Part shown: positions 14,585 to 22,234 of the stretch, one piece after another | Layout of the letters: every line of letters begins with the position of its first letter | Position numbering within the stretch: position 1 is the stretch's first letter | From: Synergistaceae bacterium | GTDB taxonomy: Bacteria; Synergistota; Synergistia; Synergistales; Aminobacteriaceae | Length of the DNA stretch: 35,114 nucleotides | Assembly: GCA_031276855.1 (NCBI GenBank) | Contig: JAISMH010000180.1 | Location: 1-35,114, forward strand | Direction: 5' to 3' | Notes under the pieces: model-generated | The model's input: the letters and a program-made list of their open reading frames with translations, nothing else | Told to the model about the DNA's origin: nothing | The model's database searches: none | Position numbers and translations under genes: made by a program

Positions 14585-15969
14585 GCTTTTTTCAACATGA
14601 CGGCCGCGTAAAAACCATCCAGCCAAGGCAGCGAGGGCCAAATGTAAGTTCCCCACGGGCGTCCCCGGCGCAGATGCCGTCCTGTCCACGGAACGTCCAG
14701 CACGACGCAGTCCGTTCTCTCGGAAAGAACCTCCGCCACGATATTTTCATTCTCCTGACGCAGAAGGCTGCACGTCACGTAGACTATAATACCACCGGTT
14801 TTGGCAAGAGATAACGCCTTTTTCAGCAAATTTTTCTGTACCGCGCATATTTTATCCAATTTTGCCCAATTGAGCTTCCATTTGAACTCGGGCTTTCGGT
14901 TCCACGTCCCGCTGCCCGTGCAGGGCGCGTCCAGAAGCACAACCTCCGGCGGTTCGAGCGGTTCGAGCGACAGGGCGTCTCCCGCCCTCAGCCTGACGCG
15001 CCCGCCGGCGCCCAGACGTTCCATTTCATGCGCCGCGGCCAGGTGACGGCCGGGCGAGATTTCCCAGCACTCCAGCGGAGCGGCGGGCAAAGCCTGCGCA
15101 ATCTGCCCCGCCTTGACGCCCCGCCCCGAACACATGTCGAGGACGGGGCCGCCCCGCCAAAAATCTTTCACCAGCGACGCCGCGAGCATGGAGCTCTCCG
15201 TCTGCAACGTCACTCTCCCCTCCCCGAAGCCCGGGAGAAGGGTCGGCAGGACGGTGGACGCGAGACGGATGGAATCCGGGAAGAGGTCCGAGGGCTCCGC
15301 CCCCGCGAGGTCCGTGTCCCCCGTCTGGCCCTTCTGCCTGAGCGACACCAGCACCCCCTCCCTTTCGCCCGGGGGCGTGCGCAGCGACGCGCGCGGGGAA
15401 ATCTGCGCCAGGCCGAACAGCTCGTTCAGCTCATCCCCGCTCCACGTCTTTTTCCAGGCCGGCAAAGTCCATCCGGGAATCCCCGCCCACATCGCGCGCT
15501 CCTCCAGTCGGGGACTGCGGCGGAATTTTTCGAGAATCCCAGCGCCGTCCCGGCTCACGCTGCGAAGAATGGCGTTTGCCGCCGGCACGGCCTTCTCCTG
15601 CCCTCTTTCCTTCAGAATTTCCAGCAGGCCGTTGACGAGAACCCCTCCGGCGAAGTTACGGAGCTCCAGAAGGCCCGCCGTCCCCACGAGGAGGCAGTCC
15701 GAGACCAGAGGGGAGAATTTTTGGTTTTTTTTCATGCCCGCGCCCGCGCTCTTTCCTTCCTTCTTTCCTTCCCTCTTCCTCTCCACCGCGCAGGTTTCAA
15801 ACACCGTTCTCCAGAGGGATTCGCGCCGCAGAGCGGCGTAGGCGAGGGACGAGGCCAGCGAAAGCTCTTTCACGGGCATTTCGTTTCCCAGAGAACGCAG
15901 CGCCGAGCCGATGAAGCGTCCGTCCCTCACGCTTTGCAGGGCCAAAAGCGCCCCCTTTATTCCGCGCAT
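14581..15969 (-). CDS. rsmB: RsmB/NOP2-family 16S rRNA (cytosine-C5) methyltransferase
   Basis: This 462-residue protein has an N-terminal NusB-like helical region (residues 1-150, with AYAALRRESLWRTVFE) and a C-terminal SAM-dependent methyltransferase domain. SAM-binding motif I is VLDMCSGRGVKAGQIA near residue 277. The two conserved cysteines are visible: DAPCTGSGTW near 347 and YVTCSLLRQENE near 397, the second being the usual catalytic nucleophile. RsmB methylates C967 of 16S rRNA; family members differ in target, so the exact base is inferred. A basic insertion (KREGKKEGK) interrupts the NusB region. The start at 15969 has no clear SD. The upstream peptidase ends 31 bp away. Confidence 0.85.
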   Translation of the reverse strand: MRGIKGALLALQSVRDGRFIGSALRSLGNEMPVKELSLASSLAYAALRRESLWRTVFETCAVERKREGKKEGKSAGAGMKKNQKFSPLVSDCLLVGTAGLLELRNFAGGVLVNGLLEILKERGQEKAVPAANAILRSVSRDGAGILEKFRRSPRLEERAMWAGIPGWTLPAWKKTWSGDELNELFGLAQISPRASLRTPPGEREGVLVSLRQKGQTGDTDLAGAEPSDLFPDSIRLASTVLPTLLPGFGEGRVTLQTESSMLAASLVKDFWRGGPVLDMCSGRGVKAGQIAQALPAAPLECWEISPGRHLAAAHEMERLGAGGRVRLRAGDALSLEPLEPPEVVLLDAPCTGSGTWNRKPEFKWKLNWAKLDKICAVQKNLLKKALSLAKTGGIIVYVTCSLLRQENENIVAEVLSERTDCVVLDVPWTGRHLRRGRPWGTYIWPSLPWLDGFYAAVMLKKA

Positions 15970-16000
15970 CTCCCCGCATCCGTTCTCTAGGGCCGCAAAA

Positions 16001-17191
16001 TTATTTCAGGCGCTCCAGCATCATCAGGAGCTGTTTCAGGCCGATGACGAAGGTGTCGGCCTTGGCCCGCTCTTTCAGGGAGTGCCAGTTCTCCCCGTGA
16101 ACGATGCCGACGGAGACGGTCGGAATGCCCATCGCGATGCTGATGTTGCCGTCGGTCGCGCCGGAGTAGGTGATCTTCTGGTCTCCGTAGTTCAGTTTCT
16201 TCAAGACCTCGACCGCCGTCTGCACGACGCGGTGCTTGTCGAGGCCGGGCATCTGGGCGGCGGTGATGTCCGTGACGATCTCCCTGCGGAACGCCGCTCC
16301 GGAGGACGTGATCGCCTTTTCCATCGCGGGGAAGACCTTTTCCTCCAGCTTCTGCAGCGCGCCGGCGTCGGCGGAGCGCATGTCGAGCGTCACCCACGCC
16401 TCCTCGCAGATCGCGTTCTCGGTGGTGCCTCCCCCTATGACGCCCAGGTTGAGGTAGATGACCGGGTCCTGTTCCGTCTGGTATTTGTAGGCCTCGGTGA
16501 CGGCCAGGGCGAGGCTTTTGACGGCCGAGGGCCTGCCCGTGCTGTGCAGCGTGTGTCCCGCGGGGGTGTTCGCGTAGACTTTATGCCAGTGAATGCCCAG
16601 CCCGCCCGCGACGACATCTCCGAGCTGTCCGTCGACGGCGATCACCATGTCCGGCTTGCTTTTGGCGTTCGCCAGGTAGTGCTTCATCCCCTTCAGCCCG
16701 ATTTCCTCCTGCACCGTGGCCAGAAAAATCAGGTTGGCGGCGGGAGTCGTCTTCATCGCGTCCAGAGCCTTCTTTATCCAGACGAGAGCCAGAGGCGCGG
16801 GCACGTCGTCGCTTGCGCCGGGACAGTAGATCCAGCCGTCCCGAAGCTCCGGCTCAAGAGGCGTGTCGTCGGCGAAAACGCTGTCCATGTGGCCCGTGAC
16901 GAGGATCGTTTCCCTGCCGGGATTCCCCTTCATCGTCCCCCAGACGTTGCCGAGGTCGTCCGTCGTGACGCCCTCCAGTCCGGCCTCCTGAAATTTCGCC
17001 TTGAACCACTCGGTGCGCCGCTGTTCCTGGCGGGATTTGCCGGGGATGGCGATGATCTCCAGCCAGTCCTTGAGCATCGCGTCTCCGTTCCTGGCGGCGT
17101 ACTCGGCGATCGCCTCGTCCGAGGCCGCGGCCCGGCGGCAGGACATTCCGAAGAACACCGTAAAACTCAGCGCAAAAAGCAAAACGTACAT
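16001..17191 (-). CDS. Exported M20-family metallopeptidase
   Basis: The 396-residue protein begins with a signal peptide (MYVLLFALSFTVFFGMSC then RRAAAS), so it is exported; a lipoprotein is possible but the lipobox is poor. The M20 metal ligands are visible: VTGHMDSVF near residue 88, the GASDD bridging aspartates near 120, VQEEIGLKG near 158 with the catalytic and metal glutamates, and DMRSADAG later. A dimerisation domain follows, then SGATDGNISIAMGIPTVSVG and the final metal His in GENWHS. The family includes di/tripeptidases and carboxypeptidases. It fits peptide scavenging in an amino-acid fermenter. ATG 17191 is 9 nt after GAGGAGGAGG; the upstream TTG at 17194 is less likely. Confidence 0.87.
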   Translation of the reverse strand: MYVLLFALSFTVFFGMSCRRAAASDEAIAEYAARNGDAMLKDWLEIIAIPGKSRQEQRRTEWFKAKFQEAGLEGVTTDDLGNVWGTMKGNPGRETILVTGHMDSVFADDTPLEPELRDGWIYCPGASDDVPAPLALVWIKKALDAMKTTPAANLIFLATVQEEIGLKGMKHYLANAKSKPDMVIAVDGQLGDVVAGGLGIHWHKVYANTPAGHTLHSTGRPSAVKSLALAVTEAYKYQTEQDPVIYLNLGVIGGGTTENAICEEAWVTLDMRSADAGALQKLEEKVFPAMEKAITSSGAAFRREIVTDITAAQMPGLDKHRVVQTAVEVLKKLNYGDQKITYSGATDGNISIAMGIPTVSVGIVHGENWHSLKERAKADTFVIGLKQLLMMLERLK

Positions 17192-17295
17192 CAATATGAA
17201 CCTCCTCCTCGAGTGTCGTGCGTTATGAATATCGTGAATACCGCGCGTCAGGCGCGTCTGTCACGCGTTCCCGAACTGCCGCAAGGCGTTTCGAC

Positions 17296-17322
17296 ATCAT
17301 ATCATCTTTCGTAAACATTCAA
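17296..17322 (-). promoter_or_regulatory. Possible promoter for the M20 peptidase
   Basis: On the minus strand TTGAAT (17317-17322), a 15-bp spacer, and TGATATGAT, an extended -10 (17296-17304). The -35 hexamer is the very edge of repeat element B, so the repeat may have supplied it. The spacer is short, so confidence is limited. Confidence 0.4.
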
Positions 17323-17507
17323 GCTCAGGGGGGGCGGAGCTCGTTCGCCCAAAAGCGGGCTCACTTAAGCAGACGACCAATAAGCGAAGCGGATTGTGTC
17401 GGTCGCTTACCCGCGCGGCAGTTTGCGCGGAGCCTGCCCCCCCGAATCCCCTTGAGTGAAAGCCACTGTTCAGATGGAAATCGGATGTAGGGGGTTTGAA
17501 CGGTTAC
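17317..17507. repeat. Intergenic G-run/C-run repeat element, copy B
   Basis: It begins ATTCAAGCTCAGGGGGGG then CGGAGCTCGTTCG, matching copy A and the inverse of the 68-bp array units. It ends GGGGGTTTGAACGGTTACCA, matching the inverse of the sequence after gmk. CAGGGGGG pairs with CCCCCCC (17439-17445). The middle carries smaller hairpins (GCCC-AAAA-GCGGGC). It occupies most of the gap between the divergent peptidase and MATE genes. Confidence 0.65.
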
Positions 17508-17568
17508 CATCTTTCCCGAGCCGCCGTTTTCGCTGCCCCGGAGTTTTTCTGCCGTGCCGTGCCGGGCC

Positions 17569-17582
17569 GTTTAGTGCTAAAC
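17569..17582. promoter_or_regulatory. Palindrome upstream of the MATE gene, candidate operator
   Basis: GTTTAG-TG-CTAAAC is a perfect 6-bp inverted repeat with a 2-bp centre, AT-rich within GC-rich surroundings, about 60 bp before a TATAAA (17642-17647) and 79 bp before the MATE start. This is the size of a dimeric repressor site. No regulator gene is adjacent. Confidence 0.4.
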
Positions 17583-17660
17583 TAAGCTCCGTGCGCGGGA
17601 CCGTCCTATCCGTCCCCGTCAGGCCTTTAATTTCAATTCAGTATAAACGAGGTGTCGGTT

Positions 17661-19013
17661 TTGTCTCAGAACAGCAGCGTCAGCGCAGTAGACGAAAAAT
17701 TCATCCGCATGACCCAGGCGCCGGTGGAACGTCTGGTTTGCAGTTTGGCTGGGCCCTCGATCGCCATCATGGTCATCTCCGGCCTCTACAACATGGCCGA
17801 CACGTATTTCGTGGGGTCGCTCGGCACCCCCGCCACGGCCGGCGTGGGCGTGTCCTTCTCCCTGATGGCCATTATACAGGCTCTGGGCTTCTTTTTCGGG
17901 CAGGGGTCGGGAAGCTACATCTCGCGGCAGCTGGGCGCCCACGAATTAGAGAAGGCCAATATCATGGCCGCGACCGGCTTTGTGTCCTGCTTTCTCGCGG
18001 GGGCGGTCGTGACCGGCGCCGGGCTTCTCTTTCTGGAGCCCGTCGCCCGCTTCCTGGGCGCGACCGAGACCATCCTGCCCTACGCCTGCGACTACCTGTT
18101 CTATATCTTCATCGGCGCGCCGTGGATGGCGGCCTCGCTGGTGCTGAACAACCAGCTGCGCTTTCAGGGCAGCGCCTTTTACGGGATGCTGGGCATGGTG
18201 TCCGGCGCCGTGCTGAACGTCGGACTGGATCCCCTGTTCATCTTCGTGTTCGGCATGGGGGTCAAAGGAGCCTCCCTGGCCACGATGCTCAGTCAGCTCG
18301 TCAGCTGCTGCCTGCTCCTGGTCGGCTGCACCCGGAAGGGAAACATCAGTATCGACCTCAGGCTCTTTTCGCCCCGCTTCGCCCTCTACCGGGAAATCGT
18401 GAAGAGCGGATTTCCCTCCTTCTGCCGGCAGGGACTTTCGAGCGTGGCGACGATCTGCATCAACCAAATGGCGGGGGGCTTCGGAGACGCGGCGATCGCG
18501 GCCATGTCCGTCGTGCAGCGGGTCGCCATGTTCGCCAACTCGGCCCTTCTGGGGTTCGGCCAGGGTTTTCAGCCGGTCTGCGGCTTCAACTATGGAGCCG
18601 GGCTCTACGGCCGCGTCAGAAAGGCTTTCTGGTTCTGCGTGAAAACGTCCTTCGCCGTTCTGCTCGCCATCGCGGCATGCGGTTTCCTGTTCGCGCCGCA
18701 GATCGTCGAACTCTTCCGGAACGACGGCACCGTCATCCATATCGGAGCTCTGGCGCTTCGCCTGCGGTGCGTCACTTTCCCGCTGATGGGGTGGGTGATT
18801 CTGAACAACATGATGTCGCAGACGATCGGCAAAACGGGCACGGCGACGATTCTGTCCCTCGCGTGGCAGGGCCTGTTCCTGCTGCCGTGCCTTTTCGCCC
18901 TCACGCCCTGGCTGGGAGTCCTCGGCATCCAGTTGAGTCAGCCCGTCGCGGATCTCGCGACCTTCGCGCTCTCCGTTCCGCTGGGGATCAGAGTCCTGCG
19001 GGGGATGAAGTGA
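17661..19013 (+). CDS. MATE-family multidrug/cation antiporter
   Basis: This protein of about 450 residues has roughly twelve hydrophobic segments in two related halves. MATE features are PSIAIMVISGLYNMADTYFV in helix 1, VGVSFSLMAIIQALGFFFGQ with GSGSYISRQLGA at the helix 2-3 turn, and in the second half FGDAAIAAMSVVQRVAMFA and ALLGFGQGFQPVCGFNYGA. MATE proteins sit in the inner membrane and export drugs or metabolites using Na+ or H+. A GTG at 17652 is in frame, but TTG 17661 is 6 nt after AGGTG and is preferred; ATG 17709 is another possibility. It is monocistronic, with a candidate operator upstream. Confidence 0.9.
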   Translation: MSQNSSVSAVDEKFIRMTQAPVERLVCSLAGPSIAIMVISGLYNMADTYFVGSLGTPATAGVGVSFSLMAIIQALGFFFGQGSGSYISRQLGAHELEKANIMAATGFVSCFLAGAVVTGAGLLFLEPVARFLGATETILPYACDYLFYIFIGAPWMAASLVLNNQLRFQGSAFYGMLGMVSGAVLNVGLDPLFIFVFGMGVKGASLATMLSQLVSCCLLLVGCTRKGNISIDLRLFSPRFALYREIVKSGFPSFCRQGLSSVATICINQMAGGFGDAAIAAMSVVQRVAMFANSALLGFGQGFQPVCGFNYGAGLYGRVRKAFWFCVKTSFAVLLAIAACGFLFAPQIVELFRNDGTVIHIGALALRLRCVTFPLMGWVILNNMMSQTIGKTGTATILSLAWQGLFLLPCLFALTPWLGVLGIQLSQPVADLATFALSVPLGIRVLRGMK

Positions 19014-19044
19014 CGTAACCGCGTAACGTTTTTTTAAGTTGAAT

Positions 19045-19068
19045 TTTTTTAAGTTGATTGACTGTCTC
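19045..19068 (+). repeat. Dispersed 24-bp repeat, copy 2
   Basis: This matches 137-160 at 22 of 24 bases (TTTTTTAAGTTGATTG then ACTGTCTC). A partial extra copy TTTTTTTAAGTTGAA (19029-19043) precedes it. Read on the minus strand it encodes the final residues RDSQST and the TAA stop of the flavoprotein gene. It also forms the T-tract after the MATE gene. Confidence 0.6.
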
Positions 19069-19468
19069 TGCTATAACCGTTGTTCTTGCCTGTCATGTAT
19101 TCGATATCGAGCCGGGCGACCCACACCGCCGCCGCCATCCGGGGGTTTTCCCGGAGGTCGGTATGGGGTCCCCTGTATTGCTCCATGAGGATATTCAGAC
19201 CCGCGTTCTTTTCGTCGATGCCGGCGAGGGTCCGCACGACTCCGAAGCCCGTCACGCTGCGGTATTTCATGGTGAAAGCCTCGGCCTTTTCGGCCGTCAC
19301 CACCTCGGCGCCCTCCGTAACCTGAAAGCAGGCCTTCGGACTGGCGGCCAACAGGTCGGCCTTCAGCCCGACGGGCGCTCCGTGCAGGTAAAGCGCGTTG
19401 TCCCGGTACCCGTAGCAGAGCGCGACGACATAGGGCCAGCCGTCCGTTCCGTTCAGCCCGAGGTGCAC
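19049..19468 (-). CDS. Nim-like pyridoxamine 5'-phosphate oxidase family protein, 5' end uncertain or broken
   Basis: The 139 residues from GTG 19468 match the split-barrel flavin-binding family of NimA-type proteins: GWPYVVALCYGYRDNALYLHG, LLAASPKACFQV, and a late ARLDIEYMTGK. Such proteins bind FMN or related cofactors; the substrate is unknown. Recognisable sequence continues in frame upstream (KVLDDKKLYE before the GTG), but no start codon or SD is found there before a stop, and the usual first 15-20 residues (M-R-R-x-D-R) are missing. An ATG at 19578 opens MRKRQNR in another frame; a shift at the AAAA run next to it would join the frames. The gene may be decaying. Its C-terminus comes from a dispersed repeat. 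Confidence 0.6.
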   Translation of the reverse strand: MHLGLNGTDGWPYVVALCYGYRDNALYLHGAPVGLKADLLAASPKACFQVTEGAEVVTAEKAEAFTMKYRSVTGFGVVRTLAGIDEKNAGLNILMEQYRGPHTDLRENPRMAAAVWVARLDIEYMTGKNNGYSRDSQST

Positions 19469-19579
19469 TTCGTAAAGTTTTTTGTCGTCGAGAACCTTCG
19501 GTGTCCACGCTTCGCCCGAACGCGCCGGGGCACTTCGCGGGGAACGCGAAGCTCCGCCCTGTTTTGTCGTTTTCTCATA

Positions 19580-19590
19580 TGCTATACAAT
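19580..19590 (+). promoter_or_regulatory. Extended -10 promoter for the HEPN/MNT operon
   Basis: TGCTATACAAT contains TGn followed by TATACA (or TACAAT), with TTGTCG at 19564-19569 as a possible -35 at a short distance. It lies 38 bp before the ATG at 19628. On the opposite strand TTGTTT-16 bp-TATAGC is a weak promoter for the flavoprotein gene. Confidence 0.4.
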
Positions 19591-19627
19591 ATCAGGAGCT
19601 TAAAACAAAAGCCGGGAGGCGTTGCGC

Positions 19628-20065
19628 ATGGCAGGCAGGTACGTTCGATGGCGGCAGAGGTTCGAGAATTACAAAAAGGCGCTTGCCGCGCTTTCCCGCG
19701 TCATGGATCTGGCTTCGGCCCGAGCGCTGAACGAGGCGGAGCGGCAGGGCCTCATCAAAGCCTTCGAGTTCACTTTCGAGCTTGCGTGGAACGTGATGAA
19801 GGATTACCTCGAATATATGGGGATCGTGGGTATTGTCGGCAGCAAAGGAGCCGTGAGACAGGCTTTTCGGAACGGCCTGATTGCGGACGGGCAGACCTGG
19901 ATCGACATGATCGACGACCGCAATCTATCGGCGCACTCTTATGACGAGGCGACGGCGGACGGCCTGATTCGCAGGATCATGGACATCTATGGCAGTCGAT
20001 TTGCCGCTTTCGCGAAGAAAATGGAGAGCATGGCCTCCGAGGATTCCGCGCATGACGGGCTTTGA
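19628..20065 (+). CDS. HEPN-type toxin (HI0074 family nucleotidyltransferase partner)
   Basis: This 145-residue all-helical protein belongs to the HI0074-like 'nucleotidyltransferase substrate-binding' family, now grouped with HepT-type HEPN toxins. Family marks are KAFEFTFELAWNVMKDYLE near residues 45-62 and GAVRQAFRNGLI. The HEPN RNase signature R-x4-H is present as Arg98-Asn-Leu-Ser-Ala-His103 in DDRNLSAHSYDE. ATG 19628 is 8 nt after GGGAGG; an in-frame TTG at 19622 is too close. It overlaps the MNT gene by 14 bp. In characterised MNT/HEPN pairs the HEPN protein is an RNase blocked by AMPylation from its partner; activity here is inferred. Confidence 0.85.
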   Translation: MAGRYVRWRQRFENYKKALAALSRVMDLASARALNEAERQGLIKAFEFTFELAWNVMKDYLEYMGIVGIVGSKGAVRQAFRNGLIADGQTWIDMIDDRNLSAHSYDEATADGLIRRIMDIYGSRFAAFAKKMESMASEDSAHDGL

Positions 20066-20387
20066 CCACGGCCTTTCCGAAAGGACTCTGGACACGCTTG
20101 CCTCGCTGTTCGGCAAATATTCCGGCATACGGCGGGCCGTCCTGTACGGCAGCCGGGCGGCGGGCGCCGCGCGGGACGCTTCGGACATCGACGTAACCTT
20201 ATTCACGGACGGCGCTTTCACGGAAAGCGACCTCATTCGGCTTTACGGCGACCTGGACGATTCCGATATTCCTTACGCGGTCGATATTTCCATGTACGAC
20301 AACCTGCGCGATTCCGGGCTGAGGCGGCATATTCAGTCTGCCGGCAAGGTTCTGTTCGCGCGGGAACAGGAGGAGGCACAGCGATGA
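20052..20387 (+). CDS. MNT-type minimal nucleotidyltransferase (antitoxin)
   Basis: This 111-residue protein has the exact minimal nucleotidyltransferase motif GSx10DxD: Gly33-Ser34 and Asp45-Ile-Asp47 in LYGSRAAGAARDASDID, so the active site looks intact. MNT antitoxins transfer AMP to a tyrosine near the HEPN active site of their partner. The ATG is 8 nt after GAGGA. It overlaps the HEPN gene by 14 bp upstream and the nif3 ATG by 4 bp downstream (ATGA), so all three are translationally linked. Confidence 0.87.
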   Translation: MTGFDHGLSERTLDTLASLFGKYSGIRRAVLYGSRAAGAARDASDIDVTLFTDGAFTESDLIRLYGDLDDSDIPYAVDISMYDNLRDSGLRRHIQSAGKVLFAREQEEAQR

Positions 20388-21166
20388 AAGTGAAGGACAT
20401 TCTCGCCGCGATAGACTCTTTCGCCCCGTTCCGGTTGGCGGAGGGGTGGGACAACGTCGGCCTGATGATCGGGGACCCCGAGTGGGACGTCCGGCGTCTG
20501 GGGATCTCTCTGGACCCTCTGCCCGAGGCGCTGGATGAGGCTCTTCAAAGGGGCTGTCAGGGGCTGCTTTCTCACCATCCCCTTTTTTTCAAGCCGCTTC
20601 GGAACGTGGACCTCTCCTCGCCCGAGGGCCGCGTGATCCGGAAAGCGGTGAAGGCGGATATGGCGGTCATCGCGGCGCACACGAACTGGGACGGCGCGGA
20701 GAGGGGGGTGAACCGTACCCTGGCGGGGAGGATAGGGCTGGGGCCGGCCGCCTCTCTCGTTCCGACCGAAACGGGCGAGGGCGGCCTGGGCGCGGTGGGG
20801 AATCTGCCCGCCGCGGTCCCCGTCCGGGAACTCCTCGGCACAATGAAACGGGCGTGGAACCTGACGCGAATCGACTACTACGGGGACCCCGCCTGTAGTA
20901 TACTGCGGGTGGCTCTCTGCGGCGGCTCCGGCGGAAGCCTGTGGCCCGCCGCCCTTGCCGCGGGGGCGGACCTGTACGTCACGGCGGACATGAAGTATCA
21001 CGACATTCTGGACTGCACGCGGGCGAACCTTCCCGTCGCCGCCGCCGATCACGGCGAAATGGAAAGCGCGGCGACGGACGAACTTGCGCGGTGCCTCGCG
21101 GCCGGGGGGGGGCTGGAGACCGTGCCGCTCGGATACAGGGCGCTCGGAGCGCCCTTGCGCCTTTAG
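20384..21166 (+). CDS. Nif3-like dinuclear metal centre protein
   Basis: This 260-residue protein belongs to the Nif3/YbgI (NIF3L1) family, which forms toroidal hexamers with two metals per subunit; it was annotated as GTP cyclohydrolase I type 2 without secure function. Visible motifs are GWDNVGLMIG near residue 22, SHHPLFFKPL near 62 with metal His residues, AHTNWDGAERGVN near 98, the VTADMKYHDILDC segment and the metal-binding ADHGEMES near 225. Its ATG overlaps the MNT stop and follows AGGAGG by about 7 nt. A GC-rich hairpin overlaps its stop. Confidence 0.9.
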   Translation: MKVKDILAAIDSFAPFRLAEGWDNVGLMIGDPEWDVRRLGISLDPLPEALDEALQRGCQGLLSHHPLFFKPLRNVDLSSPEGRVIRKAVKADMAVIAAHTNWDGAERGVNRTLAGRIGLGPAASLVPTETGEGGLGAVGNLPAAVPVRELLGTMKRAWNLTRIDYYGDPACSILRVALCGGSGGSLWPAALAAGADLYVTADMKYHDILDCTRANLPVAAADHGEMESAATDELARCLAAGGGLETVPLGYRALGAPLRL

Positions 21167-21185
21167 GGCGCGGCAGAATTTTTTT
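21149..21185 (+). terminator. Hairpin with T-run between nif3 and trpS
   Basis: GCGCCC (21149-21154) pairs with GGGCGC (21166-21171). Seven T's follow at 21179-21185 after a short gap. The stem overlaps the nif3 stop codon. The 7-nt gap between stem and T-run makes it less than ideal. Confidence 0.45.
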
Positions 21186-21207
21186 CTGAACAAGGTGGTT
21201 GTAGCTG

Positions 21208-22218
21208 ATGAAGAAGATCAGAATTTTCAGCGGAATGAGGCCGACGGGGCAGCTGCACCTGGGGCACCTGGCGGGGGCGCTGACCAACTGGGTGGCGCTT
21301 CAGGAGGATCACGACTGTTTTTACGGTATCGTCGACTGGCACGCGTTGATGTCGAACTACGCGGAGTCGGAAAACACGCGGCAGCTCTGTATGGATGTCC
21401 TTCTGGACTGGCTTTCGGTCGGGCTGGACCCCGAAAAAAGCTGCATTTTCATCCAGTCTCACGTGCCCCAGCACGCGGAGCTTTTCCTGGCCCTCTCCAT
21501 GATCACCCCGCTGGGCTGGCTTTACAGAAACCCCACGTACAAGGAGCAGATACAGAACCTTCAGAACAAGGACCTCGGCACCTTCGCGTTCCTGGGTTAT
21601 CCCGTGCTGATGGCCGCGGACATTCTGCTTTACAAGGCGGAAAAAGTCCCCGTCGGGGAGGATCAGAACGCCCACATGGAGCTGTCCCGCGAGCTCGTGC
21701 GCCGCTTCAACCACTTCTTCGGCGAAAACCTGCTGCCCGAGCCCCAGACTCTTCTGACCCCGACCCCGAAGGTTCCCGGGACGGACGGACGGAAGATGAG
21801 CAAGTCCTACGGCAACTCGCTCTATATCTCGGAGAGCCCCGAGTCCATGTGGGACAAGCTGCGCACCATGATGACGGATCCCGCGCGGGAGAGGCGCACG
21901 GACGCGGGCGACCCCGACAAGTGCCCGGTCTGGGACATTCAGAAGGTGTTCAACCGGGACCCCGGTCAGATGGCGGAGATCGATAAAGGCTGCCGGACGG
22001 CGGGGATAGGCTGTATCGACTGCAAGAAGGCGCTGAACGCCCATATCGCCGAGATGATGGAGCCGTTCCGCGAGAGGCGCGCCCGCTACGCGAAGGACCC
22101 GGCGCTCCTCTCCGACGTGCTCGCGGAGGGCGCCAGGCGCGCGGAGGCCGCGGCCCGGGAGACTATGGCGCAGATTTACCCCGCGATGGGCCTGATCACG
22201 CGCGCCGACCGCGTCTGA
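21208..22218 (+). CDS. trpS: Tryptophanyl-tRNA synthetase
   Basis: This 336-residue class I synthetase charges tRNA-Trp. The HIGH-like motif is in RPTGQLHLGHLAGAL (residues 11-25), the specificity region includes FLGYPVLMAADILLY and VGEDQNAHMELSRELVRRFN, and the KMSKS loop is GRKMSKSYGNS near residue 194. The length is typical. ATG 21208 follows AAGGTGG by about 10 nt. The leader is too short for a T-box. It is followed 16 bp later by scpA. Confidence 0.96.
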   Translation: MKKIRIFSGMRPTGQLHLGHLAGALTNWVALQEDHDCFYGIVDWHALMSNYAESENTRQLCMDVLLDWLSVGLDPEKSCIFIQSHVPQHAELFLALSMITPLGWLYRNPTYKEQIQNLQNKDLGTFAFLGYPVLMAADILLYKAEKVPVGEDQNAHMELSRELVRRFNHFFGENLLPEPQTLLTPTPKVPGTDGRKMSKSYGNSLYISESPESMWDKLRTMMTDPARERRTDAGDPDKCPVWDIQKVFNRDPGQMAEIDKGCRTAGIGCIDCKKALNAHIAEMMEPFRERRARYAKDPALLSDVLAEGARRAEAAARETMAQIYPAMGLITRADRV

Positions 22219-22234
22219 GGCCCCTTGAAAGCGG

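Noticed and set aside
17195-17660. Additional small gene in the peptidase-MATE gap
   Set aside because: Open frames there are short, lack SD sites and run through the repeat element; nothing protein-like is visible.
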